A stretch of 64,000 nucleotides of DNA from Metalysinibacillus jejuensis (GTDB taxonomy: Bacteria; Bacillota; Bacilli; Bacillales_A; Planococcaceae). The position numbers and the translations under genes are program-made. Shown in pieces: positions 55,986 to 64,000 of the stretch. The notes below the pieces were generated by a model. The model ran no database searches. It had not been told where the DNA came from and saw nothing but the letters and a program-made list of their open reading frames with translations. Every line of letters starts with the position of its first letter. Positions within the stretch are counted from its first letter, which is position 1. The stretch lies in the NCBI RefSeq assembly GCF_003057615.1, contig NZ_QAFW01000003.1:39196-103195 (forward strand), written 5' to 3'.

Positions 55986-57596
55986 TTAAAGCATAGGATA
56001 AATTTCAGCTACATTTTCGCGTAATTTAGCTTTTAAAAACTTACCAACAGACGTTTTAGGAATTTCGTCTAAAAATACGATGTCATCAGGCATCCACCAC
56101 TTTGCAAAATGTGGTTCTAGTACAGCATATAACTCTTCTTTCGCTACATCGGTACCCTCTTTAAGTACAACGCAGGCTAATGGTCGTTCCTGCCACTTTG
56201 CATGTGGCACTGCGATAACTGCTGCTTCATAAACATTAGGATGCGACATGAGCGCGTTTTCTAAATCGACAGAAGAAATCCATTCGCCACCTGACTTAAT
56301 TAAATCTTTTGTGCGATCTGTAATTTTAATTAAACCATCAGGCGTGCGTACAGCAATATCTCCCGTATATAGCCAACCATCACGGTAAGCATCTACGGTA
56401 CGCTCATCTTTATAATATTCATGCGAAATCCACGGCCCGCGTAAACGAAGCTCACCCATCGTAGCACCGTCCCAAGGTACCTCGCCATTTTCATTAATGA
56501 TGCTTGAAGTAATGCATGGCATCGTCATCCCTTGTGTAGTACGTACGGCTACTTTGTCATCCGTCTCCCAATCTTCCATCCATGATTGATAATTTGACAT
56601 CGCTACAATTGGTGTCGTCTCTGTCATACCATAGGCAGAAATGTACGGGATATTATAGTCTTCTTCAAAAGCACGAATTAAATGTTGAGGTGAAGCCGAA
56701 CCACCACAACAAATAGCACGTAGCGAGCTAATATCACGGGCTTGTTTTTCTTGAATATGCAGCGCACTTAACCAAATTGTCGGCACGCCTGCTGTTAAAG
56801 TTACACCTTCTGCCTCAATCATATCTAAAATGATTTCTGGCGTGAAATTAGGTCCTACTAATACTTGCGTTGCTCCTACATTTACACTCGCAAAAGGAAT
56901 GCCCCATGCATTTACGTGGAACATTGGTACGATCGGCATTGTTTTATCTGCCTCGCAAATGCCCATTGAATCTACCATACTAAGCATCATGCTATGTAGT
57001 ACTAACCCACGATGTGTATATACTACCCCTTTAGGTCGGCCTGTCGTTGCGCTTGTATAGCACATGCTTGCAGGATCATCTTCTTGTAAGTCTGTCGGAA
57101 ACTCAAATGCTTCATCTGCCTGTGCTAACAACTGCTCATAACAATGAACATTCGGTAAGGTCGTCTCTGGTAAAGCCTCATCCGTCATAATAATATAATG
57201 TTTTACTGTTGTTAACTGCGATGCAATTGCTTCAATCGTTGGCAATAAATCGACATCAATTAATAAAATTTCGTCCTCTGCGTGATTAATAATATAAACT
57301 AAATCATCCTCAGATAAACGGATATTAACCATATGTAAAACTGCTCCGCTACAAGGAACTGCAAAATACGCTTCTAAGTGGCGATGTTGATTCCAAGCAA
57401 ATGAGCCAACCTTCATCCCCTTTTCCATACCTAATGTTGTTAATGCATGTGCTAAACGGCGTGTGCGCTTTGCCCACTCTCCGTATGTAATACGATGTAT
57501 ATGTTTGTCACTTGTGCGCGAAATAATCTTCTTCTGCGAAAAATATGTTTCTGCGCGATGTAAAAAGTCCGTTAGTACTAATGGTGTTTGCATCAT
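55986..57596 (-). CDS. long/medium-chain fatty acid-CoA ligase
   Basis: AMP-forming acyl-CoA synthetase, 536 aa. P-loop CYTSATTGRPKGVVYTHRGL near residue 178 (Ala in place of the usual Gly in TSGTTG), VPMFHVNAWGIPFASVNVG, AYGMTETTPIVAMSN, DGWLYTGDIAVRTPDGLIKI, and the catalytic Lys in KTSVGKFLKAKLRE. The MFHVNAWG motif is typical of the medium- and long-chain or methylthiopropionate-type ligases. Its promoter region carries an inverted repeat. Exact substrate not readable. Confidence 0.9.
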   Translation of the reverse strand: MMQTPLVLTDFLHRAETYFSQKKIISRTSDKHIHRITYGEWAKRTRRLAHALTTLGMEKGMKVGSFAWNQHRHLEAYFAVPCSGAVLHMVNIRLSEDDLVYIINHAEDEILLIDVDLLPTIEAIASQLTTVKHYIIMTDEALPETTLPNVHCYEQLLAQADEAFEFPTDLQEDDPASMCYTSATTGRPKGVVYTHRGLVLHSMMLSMVDSMGICEADKTMPIVPMFHVNAWGIPFASVNVGATQVLVGPNFTPEIILDMIEAEGVTLTAGVPTIWLSALHIQEKQARDISSLRAICCGGSASPQHLIRAFEEDYNIPYISAYGMTETTPIVAMSNYQSWMEDWETDDKVAVRTTQGMTMPCITSSIINENGEVPWDGATMGELRLRGPWISHEYYKDERTVDAYRDGWLYTGDIAVRTPDGLIKITDRTKDLIKSGGEWISSVDLENALMSHPNVYEAAVIAVPHAKWQERPLACVVLKEGTDVAKEELYAVLEPHFAKWWMPDDIVFLDEIPKTSVGKFLKAKLRENVAEIYPML

Positions 57597-57632
57597 AACT
57601 ATCCCATCCCCCTTGGTTTTATTCCCCTTGTT

Positions 57633-57653
57633 CCAAATTTATATAATATTTGG
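57633..57653 (-). promoter_or_regulatory. inverted repeat over the acyl-CoA ligase promoter
   Basis: CCAAAT and ATTTGG separated by 9 nt of AT-rich sequence that contains the likely -10 (TATTAT or TATATAA). It is about 40 nt before the start codon and is a candidate operator; it does not match the TGAAYG or ACCGAC sites found elsewhere in the window. Confidence 0.45.
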
Positions 57654-57731
57654 ATAATTATATTATAGTCAGCTTTTAAGCGGTTAATCAATGAATTTTT
57701 TATTTTTTCTAGCTATTTTACGTTTTAGCTA

Positions 57732-57764
57732 CAAAAAAAGACTTAGCTTTACGCTAAGCCTTGG
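57732..57764 (-). terminator. terminator of the chemoreceptor gene
   Basis: Minus strand AAGGCTTAGC with GCTAAGTCTT, 5-nt loop, then TTTTTTT. The first arm overlaps the last codons and stop of the gene. Confidence 0.85.
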
Positions 57765-59394
57765 CGACAAATCGTGCTGTCGCATGATGTAATTGTTTAG
57801 ACACTTTAGCTATTGCGCCTGCATTTTGATAAAGCGTATGCATCTGTCGCATTTGATCCTCTGTTAATTTTTCCACATCACGTGCATAACTAGCATTTTC
57901 TTGCGCGAATGTTGTTAAAGCGGTCGCTGCCTCAGCTACTTGCGCCGTATGATGTAAAATTTCTTCTAACGTATGTGAGACTTCAACAACATGTGGTTTC
58001 ATATTATCTACCTGCTTAAAAATATCGCTAAATGTAGTGGCAGTTTGTGAAGTAATCGTGACACCTTTAGCTGCTGCTCCGACAACCTCATCCATCATAA
58101 TAACTGAGTCAGAGGACGCCGCCTGAATATCACGCACAATCGTTGTAATTAACTTTGTAGAGTGAATCGATTTTTCTGCTAAATGTCTCACTTCATCTGC
58201 TACGATAGCAAAACCTTTACCATGTTCTCCAGCATGAGCAGCTTCAATTGCGGCATTAAGCGCTAATAAGTTCGTTTGTTCAGCTAGCGCTGTAATAACA
58301 TCGACGATTTTTTCGATATCGCTAGAACGATTAGCCATCTCTTGCACAGCCTTGCTTGATTTTTCAGCAGATTGCTGAATATGCTTCATCTGCGTCATAT
58401 TATGGCTGACAATAGACGTACCTTGTTGTGCCTCATGCAATGTATAATCAGCAAATTGTGCCACATCTTGCATGCGAGCCGTAATTTGTTCAATCCCTTG
58501 CTCTACTTCTTGTAAAGACGCTTCATTCGTACTGAGCTCTGCACTAGATTGTACAGTAGCTTGTGAAATACGCTCAATATGCGCTGCAATTTGCTTAGTA
58601 GAGGCGGTCGTTGTAGAAGTAGTTTGCTCTAACGTATCCGCTACTTGTGTCACATCACTTGCTGTCGTCTGTACCGTTGCTAATAGCGTTTGGACTTGCG
58701 TAACCATTTGATTATAAGACAGCATAACATCCCCTAATTCATCACGAGCACTGTACGTCGCCATTGAGGTAAAGTCGCCTTGCTCCGCTCGTTTCAATAA
58801 CTTTTTCAGCTCTTGTGTGGGAATGTGGACAGCGCGTGTAGCTACTATACTCATACCGATAACAAGTATGACGACAAATAAACTTACTGTACCGAGTAAT
58901 TTGTAACCGAACGCGATATCTTTTTCATAGTTTGCACGTTTAGTAGTCGCTGCTTCAACAATATGGGCACTCGTATCGCGCAAAATGGCAAAAGTGCGTT
59001 CACTCTCTGGCAAAAACGTCGTTTCATACCAGGTGGTATCGCTTGGCTTAGTATTAACCATTTGTTGTAGTTGCTCAAAACCTTTCTCATATTGTTTAGC
59101 TAATAGCGGTACTTTATTATCTAATTTAAGCCCTTTCCAACGCGTGACTGCTGCATGCATTTGTGGTACAGCTTCATTACCCATAGCTGCTTTATTAAGC
59201 AGTTGATGCGTCTCTTCGATTTCGTTTAGCCAAATGAGTGGCTCCAATGCTTGTTCATATGTACTTGTCGCTTGCCACGACATTTTTCTTAAATAGTCCA
59301 TGCTAAAAACACCTAATAAAACGTTAGAAATGACACAAATAAACATCAGTACAACTAATTTGTCTTTTACTTGTACGTAACGCAGTAAATTCAT
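57754..59394 (-). CDS. methyl-accepting chemotaxis protein
   Basis: 546-aa membrane chemoreceptor. Membrane helix 1 at about residues 13-33, a ~125-residue extracellular domain of 4HB-type helices, helix 2 at about 165-187, HAMP region to 240, then a long coiled-coil signalling domain whose tip reads [42 protein letters not shown] (positions about 365-405). It ends in FVAKA without a CheR-binding pentapeptide. Ligand unknown. The host is therefore probably motile. Confidence 0.93.
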   Translation of the reverse strand: MNLLRYVQVKDKLVVLMFICVISNVLLGVFSMDYLRKMSWQATSTYEQALEPLIWLNEIEETHQLLNKAAMGNEAVPQMHAAVTRWKGLKLDNKVPLLAKQYEKGFEQLQQMVNTKPSDTTWYETTFLPESERTFAILRDTSAHIVEAATTKRANYEKDIAFGYKLLGTVSLFVVILVIGMSIVATRAVHIPTQELKKLLKRAEQGDFTSMATYSARDELGDVMLSYNQMVTQVQTLLATVQTTASDVTQVADTLEQTTSTTTASTKQIAAHIERISQATVQSSAELSTNEASLQEVEQGIEQITARMQDVAQFADYTLHEAQQGTSIVSHNMTQMKHIQQSAEKSSKAVQEMANRSSDIEKIVDVITALAEQTNLLALNAAIEAAHAGEHGKGFAIVADEVRHLAEKSIHSTKLITTIVRDIQAASSDSVIMMDEVVGAAAKGVTITSQTATTFSDIFKQVDNMKPHVVEVSHTLEEILHHTAQVAEAATALTTFAQENASYARDVEKLTEDQMRQMHTLYQNAGAIAKVSKQLHHATARFVAKA

Positions 59395-59546
59395 ATTTTT
59401 AACTCCTCATACACTTGTCTATTTATCATAAACGCTATGTATCTTTATGATGTTAGTGCTATGTAAAAATTTCGTTAAGTTTGCACTAAAGATAAAAATA
59501 AAAAAATAGCGTATACTATATGAAGAAACTCATAGAAGGTGATTAT

Positions 59547-59840
59547 ATGGACGCTCAAGTCACACAATGGATTAAACAATTTCAACAAGATAAAGATGCC
59601 GATGCCTTACTACATTTAAAGGAGCATTGCGCCGTTATGATTGAGCCTCTAATTGAGGAGTTTACACAGAAATACGGTGAAGAAGCAGGGCAATTACTAC
59701 GGTTAAAATGGGACAAACATTTCTTTTTTATCTTTACAAAGTACCAATTAGATGTAGGGCTACCATTAGAAACATTCGTACAAAATACGTACCGCTTTTA
59801 TTTTATGCAAGTGTTGCGACGTGCAGGTTATAAACAATAA
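59547..59840 (+). CDS. small hypothetical helical protein
   Basis: 97 aa beginning MDAQVTQWIKQFQQDKDADA. Mostly amphipathic helix: HLKEHCAVMIEPLIEEFTQK, KWDKHFFFIFTKYQLDVG, then FYFMQVLRRAGYKQ. The pattern is faintly like the region 2 helices of sigma-70 factors (HTH_16-like), but no DNA-binding part is present and I do not claim a function. GAAGGTGAT before ATG 59547 supports it over the longer frame from 59520. Divergent from the chemoreceptor gene. Confidence 0.65.
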   Translation: MDAQVTQWIKQFQQDKDADALLHLKEHCAVMIEPLIEEFTQKYGEEAGQLLRLKWDKHFFFIFTKYQLDVGLPLETFVQNTYRFYFMQVLRRAGYKQ

Positions 59841-59904
59841 AAACAGACTAAGATTAGTAGTACAAACCAAGGCCATGGTTTGTGCTACTAATCTTAGTCT
59901 GTTT
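59841..59904. terminator. long bidirectional hairpin
   Basis: About 29-bp stem from AAACAGACTAAGATTAGTAG through CAAACCA, one G-T wobble, 6-nt loop. It lies between the small plus-strand gene and the convergent histidine kinase, and its strength is unusual. Confidence 0.85.
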
Positions 59905-59905
59905 G

Positions 59906-61513
59906 TTATGGCAAAGTAATGGTAAATAATGTGCCTTGCTCACTTGAGTTTACAGTAATTGTACCGCCGTGTAGTTCTACAAGCTGTTTGGTAATCGCAA
60001 GCCCTAAGCCTGTACCACTACTGTCACTAGTAGTATTTGTTCCTCGGTAATAGCTCTCAAATAAATTATCTAGCTCATGTTGAGGGATGCCCGTACCAAA
60101 ATCTCGCACGGTAATTACGTTTTCTTGTGCCTTCACTAGCACTCTTGTATGTGCAGGCGTATGCTTTTTAGCATTGGTAATAATATTATCTAACACACGT
60201 TGCATTAATAATTTATCGGCTTCAATTATCGCTGGCTCACGTACTTGTACTTCTACTTCTTCGTCACTAAACTGAGGCAACCAATCTTTTAAATTAATCG
60301 CTTCACGTGTTAGCGTAATTGCTTTATTTTTTAATTGATACGTATATGTTAAGTCCTTAATTAACGCATCCATATAAGTTGCCTTCTCTTGCATAGTTGC
60401 CGCAAAGTGACGTACCTCTTGCTGCGACCATTCATAATCAGAGTTAAGCATAGCGGAATAACCATAAATCGAACTTAAAGGCGTTTTTAAATCATGAGAT
60501 AACCCCGTAATCCATTCTTCACGTAACTTTTCGCTATTTTTAATTTGACGTTCATTATAAGCAAGACGTGTAGTTAAATTATTTAAAGATTCATCAACTG
60601 GTTGATATAAATTGTATTTCCGCTTAAGGCGTTTTGTTTTTGATTTATACAAAGGATTTTTCGTAGGCTTGGCATAATCAAACTGAGCTAGACGTTCAAT
60701 ACGGGATAAAATATAGCGCACTGGGCGCACAAAGCGGCTCGAAATCATTAACGAAATAATAATAACGCCGATTAATAATAAAATATGAACGATAACAAAT
60801 ACAGCAACACTTGTTTTACTCACTTCACTCATTAACTCAGCAAATGTACGCTGTAACTCATTAGGTGTACGCAACACGATAATAGAGTCGTCTGCTTGGC
60901 GAAGTATTGCACGGTGCTCCTTATATTCAAAAGTAAGTGCTTCCGTTTCAATAAAATCAGCAGGGCTTAATACAGAACGTTTATCGCCTAAAAAAGCAAC
61001 TCGTTCGTTATTAATATAATGCTCTGCTGTAATTTTTTCTTGTTGTAACAAAGTAAGGAGTTCGGGTGATGCTTCACTCGTTAACAATGCTTGTACAATA
61101 TCAGACGTGCGTCCTACAAATGGATCATTTGCGATAAAATAAAGTACATTGCCCTGATAATCCCAACGCTTAATTTTACGATTTTTCAGCGTTGTCCAGT
61201 CCTCTTTGCATAGTGTACAGTCCGCATCTGTTGTTACTAGCATGTCTAGCTGAGGTGTCATTAAATATAGTTCGCCATCATTTTGAGCGGCTTGTAAAGC
61301 AAAGCCTTCATCAATTACCCAATTTCCCTGTTGATCTTTATAAACACTTTCTTCAATTTCAAAAGGCTCAACTAATAAAATATCAGCCCCGTGCCGCTTC
61401 GTTTCATAGGTAATAATAATACCAACCGTCAATAGTAATGCGGCGATAATCATAATATAAAACATAGTAAAATATAGAACAAAGCGTAATGTCAGTAGGT
61501 TTAGCTGCCTCAT
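59906..61513 (-). CDS. sensor histidine kinase
   Basis: 535 aa. Membrane helices at about residues 9-33 and 235-260 enclose a ~200-residue extracellular sensor domain with a CTLC pair (near residue 100). After a HAMP-like segment and a basic KTKRLKRKYN patch comes the HisKA box EEWITGLSHDLKTPLSSIYG, N box with DNIITNAKKHTPAHT, DFGTGIPQHELDNLFESYYR and SSGTGLGLAITKQL. Coupled to its regulator: the two CDS abut. The SHDLKTPL variant is common in the Bacillus BceS/VanS-like families. Confidence 0.93.
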   Translation of the reverse strand: MRQLNLLTLRFVLYFTMFYIMIIAALLLTVGIIITYETKRHGADILLVEPFEIEESVYKDQQGNWVIDEGFALQAAQNDGELYLMTPQLDMLVTTDADCTLCKEDWTTLKNRKIKRWDYQGNVLYFIANDPFVGRTSDIVQALLTSEASPELLTLLQQEKITAEHYINNERVAFLGDKRSVLSPADFIETEALTFEYKEHRAILRQADDSIIVLRTPNELQRTFAELMSEVSKTSVAVFVIVHILLLIGVIIISLMISSRFVRPVRYILSRIERLAQFDYAKPTKNPLYKSKTKRLKRKYNLYQPVDESLNNLTTRLAYNERQIKNSEKLREEWITGLSHDLKTPLSSIYGYSAMLNSDYEWSQQEVRHFAATMQEKATYMDALIKDLTYTYQLKNKAITLTREAINLKDWLPQFSDEEVEVQVREPAIIEADKLLMQRVLDNIITNAKKHTPAHTRVLVKAQENVITVRDFGTGIPQHELDNLFESYYRGTNTTSDSSGTGLGLAITKQLVELHGGTITVNSSEQGTLFTITLP

Positions 61514-62194
61514 TTAGCGCTCACCGACCAACTTATAGCCAATGCCACGCACCGTTATAATGACTTTAGGTTTACTTGGCATCGCCTCGATTTTTTCTCG
61601 TAATTTACGAATATGCACCATAATTGTATTGTCATCATAAATAGGATCTCCCCACACATGATTATAAATTTGCTCCTTTGATAACACTTGCCCCGCATGC
61701 TCACATAAATACTGCAATAAATAAAATAAACGCCCACTCAACATTTCTGTATGACCATTTACCGTTAACTCAGCTGCATCTACATTAAATGTAAAATTAG
61801 AAAAAACATAATTATTTTTGCTGACACTTTGCTTATGATAGCGAGCAAGGTGCACTTTAACACGTGCTACTAACTCTAACGGGTTAAAAGGCTTCGTAAT
61901 ATAATCATCAGCCCCACTCATAAAACCTTTTAATTTGTCCGCATCGCTAACTTTAGCCGATAAAAAGAAAATAGGCGCATCTGTTTTGGTGCGTAGCGTT
62001 TCGGCAATAGCTAACCCTGTACCATCAGGTAGCATTACATCAAGCATATAAAAATCCGCTAGTGGCTGTTGCAAAGCACACGCCATACTACCACACACTG
62101 TAACATGCTTAAAACCTTCTTTACGTAAAATAATTTCAATCATATCTGCAATAGCCGCTTCATCTTCTACGACTAAAATTTTCGTCTCTAACAC
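61514..62194 (-). CDS. OmpR-family response regulator
   Basis: 226 aa. Receiver with KILVVEDEAAIAD, phospho-Asp in FYMLDVMLPDGTG, YITKPFNPLELVAR; C-terminal winged helix with LSGRLFYLLQYLC, EQIYNHVWGDPIYDDNTIMV and VRGIGYKLVGER. I choose GTG 62194 because GAGGG lies 6 nt upstream; ATG 62200 directly abuts it. Divergent from the DUF418 gene with direct repeats between, so that gene is a likely target. Confidence 0.92.
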   Translation of the reverse strand: MLETKILVVEDEAAIADMIEIILRKEGFKHVTVCGSMACALQQPLADFYMLDVMLPDGTGLAIAETLRTKTDAPIFFLSAKVSDADKLKGFMSGADDYITKPFNPLELVARVKVHLARYHKQSVSKNNYVFSNFTFNVDAAELTVNGHTEMLSGRLFYLLQYLCEHAGQVLSKEQIYNHVWGDPIYDDNTIMVHIRKLREKIEAMPSKPKVIITVRGIGYKLVGER

Positions 62195-62207
62195 AAGCAT
62201 CCCTCAT

Positions 62208-62226
62208 TTTAAGATTAGTTTAAGAT
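62208..62226. promoter_or_regulatory. direct repeats TTTAAGAT, 11-bp period
   Basis: TTTAAGAT at 62208-62215 and 62219-62226, one helical turn apart, in the divergent region between the response regulator and the DUF418 gene. OmpR-family regulators bind such tandem repeats. Confidence 0.55.
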
Positions 62227-62294
62227 AGAGATTACCTTAACATAAGCTCCATCCTTTAAAGTTACTATTAACTTATCACAAGGAGCTTATAATT

Positions 62295-63458
62295 ATGAAT
62301 AATTGTCGTGTTACTTTTATTGACGGGTTACGAGGGCTGAGTCTGCTCGGTATTTTGCTTGCCAATATGCTAATTTTTCAATTTGGGATGTTTAACAAAG
62401 ATACCCTTACCTTAAACCGCTTTGATACAGGCGTGTTGCATGTCGTACAGGTTGTTATTGAACATAGCTTCCTCCCAATCTTCACCGTACTTTTTGGTTT
62501 TTCTCTTATTAAGATGATTGACGCTGTACGCCGTCGTAAAACGAAAAGTCGTTGGACGATTTTACGTCGTGCTATTGGTTTAATTGTGCTAGGTCTACTG
62601 CATAGTCGCTTTATTTGGGATGGCGATATTTTATTTTCGTACGGGATTATGACACTATTACTTATCCCATTTATTAACCGTAAGGCCAAAACTTTATTTA
62701 TTTGGGCAGGTATTTTTACTGCTTTAATGTTAATTTTAGGTATTGGATCAAGTATGACACCTGTTGGAGAAGCAGATATGACCGAAGTTCCTGCAATGGT
62801 AGATTATATGAAACAAGAAAATGAGGTATTACAAAACGGCTCATACGCAGCCATTTATGACTTCCGTAATAATGTGGATATTCCTATGTTTGGAGACGAC
62901 GAAAGCGCAGGGGTATTTATGCTAATTGCAATGATACTTGCACCTATTATGTATGCTCCTTTATTTTTACTGGGCATAGGGCTAGCAAAAATTAATGCTT
63001 TTACTAAGATGAATCAAGAACAAAAATGGTATCGCACACTTAGCTTTTTTGTACCCGTCGGTTTAGCTTTAAAAGCCAGCAGTATTTACCTAGGAGAAGA
63101 AAATGGCTTTAGCATGACACTTAGCTTGTTTGGGGCCAACTTATTAGCTGTTGGTTATATCGCACTCTTTGCGATGATTTACCATAGCACAGCCATACAA
63201 AAAATCGCACCATATATCGAGAGTGTTGGCAAACTTTCACTCACAAATTACATTATGCAAAGTGTCATTTGTACTACAATTTTTTATGGCTACGGTCTTA
63301 GCTTATTTAATAAATTAGCTGTATGGCAAGGCGTACTGCTTGGGCTTGTGATTTACACACTACAAGCTATTATTAGCCGCTGGTATTTACAATTTGCTAA
63401 ACGTGGGCCATTAGAATATGTTTTACGTATGTGGACGAATTTTTCATTTAAAAACTAG
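62295..63458 (+). CDS. DUF418 family membrane protein (YeiB-like)
   Basis: 387 aa, about nine to ten helices. N-terminal RVTFIDGLRGLSLLGILLAN (heparan-alpha-glucosaminide acyltransferase-like start), FTVLFGFSLIKMIDAVRRRK, RRAIGLIVLGLLHSRFIWDG, and the C-terminal DUF418 with GKLSLTNYIMQSVICTTIFY and GPLEYVLRMWT. AAGGAG lies 9 nt before the ATG. Function unknown; the family is often next to a two-component system, as here. Its stop codon directly precedes the IS5-family element. Confidence 0.9.
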   Translation: MNNCRVTFIDGLRGLSLLGILLANMLIFQFGMFNKDTLTLNRFDTGVLHVVQVVIEHSFLPIFTVLFGFSLIKMIDAVRRRKTKSRWTILRRAIGLIVLGLLHSRFIWDGDILFSYGIMTLLLIPFINRKAKTLFIWAGIFTALMLILGIGSSMTPVGEADMTEVPAMVDYMKQENEVLQNGSYAAIYDFRNNVDIPMFGDDESAGVFMLIAMILAPIMYAPLFLLGIGLAKINAFTKMNQEQKWYRTLSFFVPVGLALKASSIYLGEENGFSMTLSLFGANLLAVGYIALFAMIYHSTAIQKIAPYIESVGKLSLTNYIMQSVICTTIFYGYGLSLFNKLAVWQGVLLGLVIYTLQAIISRWYLQFAKRGPLEYVLRMWTNFSFKN

Positions 63459-64000
63459 GACGTGTCTAAAAACTCTACCTTATTGCGTCAATTTGAAAAT
63501 CGCAGCGATATAAACGAATGCCAAAAAAGAAGTGGCTAATTTGTCGTAACGGGTTGCCACTCCGCGAAAGTGTTTGATTTTATTGAAAAAGCATTCGACT
63601 ACGTGACGCTCTTTGTAGAGATGCCAATCGACAGACCACGGTTCTTTGGCGTTCGTACGTGGTGGAATCGTATAAGGTGCGCCTTTACTTGTCAGTTTGT
63701 CGCGAATCGCCTTTGTACCGTACGCTTTATCACCTAATACGTTACTGCCCGCGATTGGAAGTTGGTCGAACATATCACAAGCAGGTTGGCTATCATGCAC
63801 GTTTCCAGCTGTTAGTTGAAATAACAATGGGTTGCCTAACGCATCCACAATGGCATGGATTTTCGTTGTTTTTCCGCCACGACTTACACCGATGTGTTGG
63901 GCAACTTCGGTATCGATGGCGTTTTTTTTGCCCCCGCACTATGTTGGTGAGCGCGAACGCTTGTTGAATCGATGCTTACGTTTTCAAAATCAGGTTCGAT
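63459..64000 (-). mobile_element. IS5-family (IS427-type) element, left part only
   Basis: The sequence after the DUF418 stop begins GGACGTGTCTAAAAACTC, a plausible terminal repeat, and the transposase reads inward on the minus strand. The other end lies beyond the window, so the repeats and target duplication cannot be confirmed. Insertion next to CTAG would fit the target habits of the family. Confidence 0.7.
63480..64000 (-). CDS. IS5-family transposase, two frames joined by a -1 shift (5' end outside)
   Basis: The upstream frame enters at the window edge with SIDSTSVRAHQHSAGAKKTP and stops at TAA 63886-63884. The downstream frame carries AIDTEVAQHIGVSRGGKTTK then IHAIVDALGNPLLFQLTAGN, DKAYGTKAIRD (catalytic Asp region) and ERHVVECFFNKIKHFRGVAT then RYDKLATSFLAF (catalytic Glu region), ending at 63480. 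A run of eight A residues (minus strand, 63929-63922) in the codons GCA AAA AAA ACG is the classic A AAA AAA -1 slippage site joining them. Frameshift-expressed transposases are usual in this IS427-like group. The gene appears intact as far as seen. Confidence 0.85.

Noticed and set aside
1..64000. CRISPR arrays, tRNA or rRNA genes, prophage or toxin-antitoxin pairs
   Set aside because: No regularly spaced repeats, cloverleaf-like sequences, phage genes or small paired genes were recognised.

Overview
The window looks like chromosome from a low-to-moderate GC, Gram-positive member of the Bacillales, most likely Planococcaceae (the Kurthia/Lysinibacillus/Rummeliibacillus side). The reasons are the delta subunit RpoE, coproheme decarboxylase HemQ, bacillithiol gene bshB2, lipoyl relay gene lipL, a class A-type sortase, IcmF, and repeated gene neighbourhoods also found in Bacillus subtilis (pyrG-rpoE, fadF-acdA, argS-ywiB, pbpG-ywhD-ywhB, yngJ-to-yngE, ung-pdxK, yojF-bshB2). 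The genus assignment is inference from family resemblance, not a database match.

Layout. 1-12.7 kb (minus strand): pyrG (cut by the window edge) with its attenuator, rpoE, a small membrane protein, then the operon thiolase - 3-hydroxyacyl-CoA dehydrogenase - two acyl-CoA dehydrogenases - TetR regulator - IcmF, preceded by fadF. 13-18.4 kb: B12 adenosyltransferase and a BtuFCD-type uptake system lying directly behind argS and ywiB. 18.5-22.3 kb: class A penicillin-binding protein, ywhD, a tautomerase and a sortase. 22.35-24.03 kb: a decayed IS3-family (IS150-like) element sitting exactly in the loop of a terminator hairpin. 24-36 kb (minus strand): ywfO, then a complete leucine/isovalerate degradation operon (yngJ to yngE order) with its TetR repressor gene, scoAB and a LysR gene. 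36-49 kb: lipL/hemQ, a carboxypeptidase, ung region, pdxK, bshB2, a YjiH transporter, a two-component system, apbE and terC. 49.5-57.6 kb: ilvA, an ABC transporter, queT with a preQ1-I riboswitch, orphan trpB and an acyl-CoA ligase. 57.7-64 kb: a chemoreceptor, a second two-component system divergent from a DUF418 membrane protein, and an IS5-family element cut by the window end.

How it works together. Fatty-acid and branched-chain acyl-CoA oxidation dominates. The acyl-CoA dehydrogenases would pass electrons through ETF to FadF. IcmF interconverts isobutyryl-CoA and butyryl-CoA and needs adenosylcobalamin, which the btu genes and the adenosyltransferase supply. Leucine is taken to acetyl-CoA and acetoacetate by the yng operon, and acetoacetate is activated by ScoAB. 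Two TetR regulators each have a matching palindrome in the right promoter region.

The most unusual items are regulatory or mobile: the IS inserted in a 3-nt terminator loop with the loop as target duplication, a pyrG leader with the hallmarks of reiterative-transcription attenuation, the preQ1-I riboswitch, the shared operator of the beta-oxidation genes, and two -1 frameshift signals in transposase genes. I saw no CRISPR array, rRNA, tRNA or prophage, and no clearly new multi-gene system.
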